Positions 61,291-64,000 of a stretch of 64,000 bases of DNA are shown piece by piece. Made by a program: the position numbers and the translations under genes. This DNA is from Rhizobium herbae (GTDB taxonomy: Bacteria > Pseudomonadota > Alphaproteobacteria > Rhizobiales > Rhizobiaceae). The notes under the pieces were generated by a model. The model was not told the DNA's origin. It saw only the letters and a program-made list of their open reading frames with translations, and did no database searches. The DNA is taken from NCBI RefSeq assembly GCF_017873135.1, contig NZ_JAGGJV010000011.1, positions 186,001 to 250,000 on the forward strand, read 5' to 3'. Numbering within the stretch: position 1 is the stretch's first letter; each line of letters starts with the position of its first letter.

Positions 61291-62114
61291 TTAAATGCCG
61301 ACCGCTCTGGCCCACGCGCATTCGAACGCAGGTACCGGCATAGAGAACCCCTTGAGCTGCAATTGTTCGATTTCTGTAAAAATAGCGCTGCTGTGCTGAT
61401 TCCGGAGCACATTCTCCGAAACAAGAATCTGATCGGTCGAGGCCGCCGAGCATAAACGGGCAGCTAGCTGAACTGTCCTGCCAAAAAGATCGTTGCTGTC
61501 CTCGACGGGTTCTCCGCAATCGATGCCGATCCGAATGTGTATGGGCTCGGTGTTGCCTCGGTCGTAAGCAGGAACTCCTGAAGAATGGCGGTAGCGCAAT
61601 CAACGGCCTGCGTGGTGGATACGAAGGACGCCATTATGTCGTCGCCAGTGTGTTTGACCTCGCTCCCGCCGCATCCTTTTAGGCACCTTCGGACGATGGA
61701 ATCATGCCCCCTGACAAGCTCTGTACCCATGAGGTCGCCGAGGCGGGAGGTCATTTCAGTCGACCCGACAATATCCGTGAACATAATCGCTCGGTGTGCG
61801 TAGTCCTTATCTTGCGTATTTCCGGTAAGAGGTTCGGGATCGCTGATCCGGCCGAGAAAAGCCTCAACCGCCGATATGGCCACCTCGACAACCTCGCCGG
61901 CAACATAGCCGTGTGCAACGCGATGAACGCATTGAGCGGTTTCCTTGTCCGGAGCATCTATCAGGCAAAAGGCAGTGCCGCGCTGATGGTCGAACCAGTA
62001 GGTCAGGAACTTCACTCCGTACTCGTCCTGGACTTCGAGATCCTTCTGATGCGCCTGGGCAACGTCGGCTGCGCTAAATCCTTTGAGTTCATGGCGATCC
62101 ATGAAGATGGCCAT
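61291..62114 (-). pseudogene. Adenylate/guanylate cyclase with DUF4242 domain, frameshifted
   Basis: Starts MAIFMDRHEL behind GAGGA at 62114. About 85 residues of a DUF4242 (nickel-binding-like) domain lead into a class III cyclase domain with IMFTDIVGSTEMT and HTGDDIMASF. After CATAILQEFL (near 61573) the reading frame breaks; the rest (HIRIGIDCGEPVEDSNDLFG, RTVQLAARL) continues in the next frame to 61291. A single missing base would restore it. Either a real inactivation or an assembly error. Confidence 0.8.
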
Positions 62115-62330
62115 CGTCTTCCTCACCGGTCTCAGGTCCATGGGAAGTCTATGCCCAATCAGGTTTTTGGGCAATCGATCGATTCCCGCTCGGTTTGTGT
62201 GAACTGCTGACGCTGCTTTCAAAAGTAGCCAAGCTCGAAATATGACCCGATGGAGTTGCGCGAATTGTTTCTATTTTAACAGCCAGACTGGCCGGCGCCA
62301 AACTCGCGTGACCATCAATCACCGGAAGAG

Positions 62331-62468
62331 ATGTTGGAGCTCGGCAGGCGATTGCTGCAGGTCAAGGCGAAGCTTCCTCACGGCCATTTCGGGCTGTGGG
62401 TGCGGGAGAAGTCCGGCCAGACCGAAAACTCGGTCCAGCGGTATATGAAGCTCGCCAAAAAGGGCTGA
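62331..62468 (+). CDS. Short DUF3102-like ORF
   Basis: A 45-codon ORF: MLELGRRLLQVKAKLPHGHF, then GLWVREKSGQTENSVQRYMKLAKKG. The pattern (an L-x-x-V-K-x-x-L-x-H-G-x-F-x-x-W start, then S-x-R-x-x-x-x-M) resembles the DUF3102 family found near plasmid and phage genes. It could be a fragment of a larger protein, as no family-size N-terminus precedes it. Confidence 0.35.
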   Translation: MLELGRRLLQVKAKLPHGHFGLWVREKSGQTENSVQRYMKLAKKG

Positions 62469-62546
62469 GGAGGCGCCAAATGTTCGGCCATTCAATTTAA
62501 CCATTCTTTAATAAACGGATTGCACAACTCTAAATATGTGCCATCC

Positions 62547-62569
62547 TTCCCCCTATAAAAAGGGGGGAA
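62547..62569 (+). promoter_or_regulatory. Stem-loop that pairs with the ribosome site of the next ORF
   Basis: TTCCCCC (62547-62553) pairs with GGGGGAA (62563-62569), a 7-bp stem with a 9-base loop. The G-tract is the likely Shine-Dalgarno sequence for the ATG at 62575. Translation would depend on melting of the hairpin. Confidence 0.45.
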
Positions 62570-62574
62570 TTCTT

Positions 62575-62823
62575 ATGGCAAAAGTTTTTATCGATACCAA
62601 TGAAATTGAATTCGACCTGAGCAGTTCGCGCTGCAGAGGAGACGTCGAAAGAGCCTTCCACTCGATGCTGATTGAACTTTGTAAAAAAGGCTGGCATCCC
62701 GCCGCCGTGGCAATGGCATTGGCCGATACAGCAGAGGACTTCATTATGGAGTTGGCCGAGAAGCCGTCACGCGATATTCCATTTGGGTCACAAACCCCCA
62801 CCAAGGGCACCAGGGCTCATTAA
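62575..62823 (+). CDS. Hypothetical 82-residue protein
   Basis: Starts MAKVFIDTNEIEFDL and has two amphipathic helices (VERAFHSMLIELCKKGW and AVAMALADTAEDFIMELAEK). No signal peptide or known motif. Its ribosome site GGGGGG lies in a hairpin. Good codon pattern and start make it likely real. Function unknown. Confidence 0.6.
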   Translation: MAKVFIDTNEIEFDLSSSRCRGDVERAFHSMLIELCKKGWHPAAVAMALADTAEDFIMELAEKPSRDIPFGSQTPTKGTRAH

Positions 62824-63173
62824 TGTGAGATGCAAACACACTGCGGAGCACGAACTGAGCCACCTCGCCTATTCGTTCGGCGGGGTGGAGCGCTCGATGG
62901 CAGCCTATTACCCTGATGTCTTGATGCGGGCATCCATCATCTCTTGCTCGACGGCCTCGACGGCTAAGTCCTTCGAAGCCGCGTACCACGGGGAGCCACG
63001 CTCCGCATATCCGAGTGGGTGTAGGTATCAAGGCATCGAGGTACACTGGCCGGTGCATCCTTAAAGTTGCTATTTCGATTTTAATACACAACTAACGTCT
63101 GTCGACTACAACGCAGGCGAGAGTGGGTGCGCGGATTAGGCAATCTCACAGATTGCTAATTTGGGAAACGGTG
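62824..63173. other. Intergenic region, 350 bp, no gene recognised
   Basis: Between the small hypothetical protein and the histidine kinase. Open frames here are short and unconvincing. No terminator or promoter can be pinned down. Confidence 0.45.
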
Positions 63174-64000
63174 ATGTTGAATCAATACGACGCGACCCCC
63201 CTCAACGGTCGTGAAGATGCCACGGGCCTGTTGCATGCCACGATCGACAACTTCCCGGCGGTATCTGTGTGCTCGACAACGACCTCACGATGCTCGTAAC
63301 CAATCGAAAATTCTATGAGCTGCTAGATCTGTCCGAAGAGATGTTTCCGGTGGGCTCCAACCTCGAAGGCGTGTTCCGGTACAACGCACGCCGTGGTGAA
63401 TACGGCACCGGCGACCCCGAAGAAAAGGTGCGCGAGCGCCTCAGCCACGTCAGGCGCTTCGAGGAGCATTGCTTCGATCGCGAGGTCGGAACGGGTCTGG
63501 TCATCGAGATGCGATCAGCACCAAAGCCGGGGGGCGGGAGCGTTCTGACCTACCTCGACGTCACCGTCAACCGACGGGCTGAGCAGGCGCTCCTCAGACA
63601 TAAGGAAATACTTGAGGAGCTTGTCTTGCGTCGCACCGAAGAAATCGAACGACAGGCTGAGGAACTGAGAAGACTGCTCGACCAAGAACGGCATATCAAC
63701 GAGCTGCAACGCCAGTTCGTAACGATGACCTCTCATGAGTTCAGGACGCCGCTCGCCATCATCGACGGTGCGGCCCAGCGCCTCCAGCGGCGCAGGTATG
63801 CCATCACGAGCGAGTTAGTTGAAGAAAAGGCGGGACTTATCCGCGGCGCCGTTTCGAGAATGGTGGACCTGATGGAGAGCTTCCTGTCGGCGGGCCGCAT
63901 CGAACACGGAAACATGACATACGAATTCCGTCCCTGTTCCTTGAGGGAGATTGTTGAGCGGTGTGTTGCCCGGCAGCAATCCATTACTGCCACCCACCGT
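63174..64000 (+). CDS. PAS-domain sensor histidine kinase, frameshifted near its start and cut by window edge
   Basis: The N-terminus MLNQYDATPLNGREDA up to ATIDNFP (63174-63257) is in one frame; GGICVLDNDLTMLVTNRKFYE continues in another, so one base is missing near 63255. Downstream lie a PAS-7 domain, a coiled coil (LEELVLRRTEEIERQAEELRRLL) and the phosphoacceptor motif MTSHEFRTPL with His near the middle of the visible part. The HATPase domain is beyond the window. If the frameshift is real, translation might start at the ATG at 63290. Confidence 0.82.

Noticed and set aside
61211..61603. 130-codon minus-strand frame overlapping the cyclase
   Set aside because: Third frame of the frameshifted cyclase region; neither half of the cyclase domain is read in it.
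1..64000. CRISPR arrays, rRNA and tRNA genes
   Set aside because: No regularly spaced repeats and no rRNA- or tRNA-like stretches were noticed on reading; a covariance-model search could not be run.

Overview
The window looks like an accessory region (megaplasmid or chromid, or a catabolic island) of an alphaproteobacterium of the order Hyphomicrobiales, most likely Rhizobiaceae. This rests on a MucR/Ros-family regulator, many ABC uptake systems for amino acids and aromatics, an slr1658/slr1659-type signalling cluster, and a gene set for legume non-protein amino acids. No rRNA, tRNA, CRISPR array or intact insertion sequence was seen.

Layout. 1-3665: nitrilase (cut by the window edge) and a RidA-type deaminase, facing a LysR regulator and a class V aminotransferase-fold enzyme. 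4110-17353: an aromatic catabolic block with an FAD phenol hydroxylase, MarR regulator, LigM/DesA-type tetrahydrofolate O-demethylase, MetF-like reductase, a complete Liv-type ABC importer, PurU, maleylacetate reductase, hydroxyquinol 1,2-dioxygenase and a small tautomerase-like protein. Together these suggest uptake of a methoxylated phenol, demethylation to hydroxyquinol, ring cleavage, and recycling of the methyl group as formate. 17581-20203: an ArgP/LysG-type regulator, a LysE-type exporter and a DapA-fold enzyme.

20332-32823 is the most coherent system: a long minus-strand run of polar amino acid ABC importer, Cys/Met-type PLP gamma-lyase, SMR exporter, homoserine dehydrogenase, aldehyde dehydrogenase, DapA, aspartase, a kinase-like protein and an Lrp regulator, headed by a stand-alone B3/B4 tRNA-editing protein and a divergent XRE-cupin regulator. 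I read it as a canavanine utilisation island: canavanine to homoserine plus hydroxyguanidine, then aspartate semialdehyde, aspartate and fumarate, with exporter and tRNA proofreading as self-protection. The kinase-like member has lost its catalytic aspartates. A second, divergent PLP enzyme (33068-34225) follows.

34308-38388: a sigma-54 activator with a well-matched -24/-12 promoter driving an alpha/beta hydrolase and an MHS-type MFS transporter. 39034-44690: a cobalt nitrile hydratase cluster (COG0523 GTPase, DUF1097 membrane protein, beta, alpha, small accessory protein, CbtB, CbtA, DUF1488-like protein, GlxA-type regulator), followed by an old-yellow-enzyme remnant. 44921-51738: an Lrp regulator, diaminopropionate ammonia-lyase, M24 hydrolase, binding protein, a fused permease-ATPase and an M20-type carbamoyl amidohydrolase; I propose it degrades an acylated or carbamoylated 2,3-diaminopropionate.

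52498-57465: a five-gene tightly coupled signalling operon (kinase-like protein, STAS-like/methyltransferase fusion, dCache-HAMP-SpoIIE phosphatase, HATPase, STAS-like protein), with a GGDEF-EAL protein beside it. The right end (59000-64000) is sparse: a 30-residue membrane peptide with a strong ribosome site, a MucR variant lacking zinc ligands, a frameshifted adenylate cyclase, small unknown ORFs, and a frameshifted histidine kinase cut by the edge.
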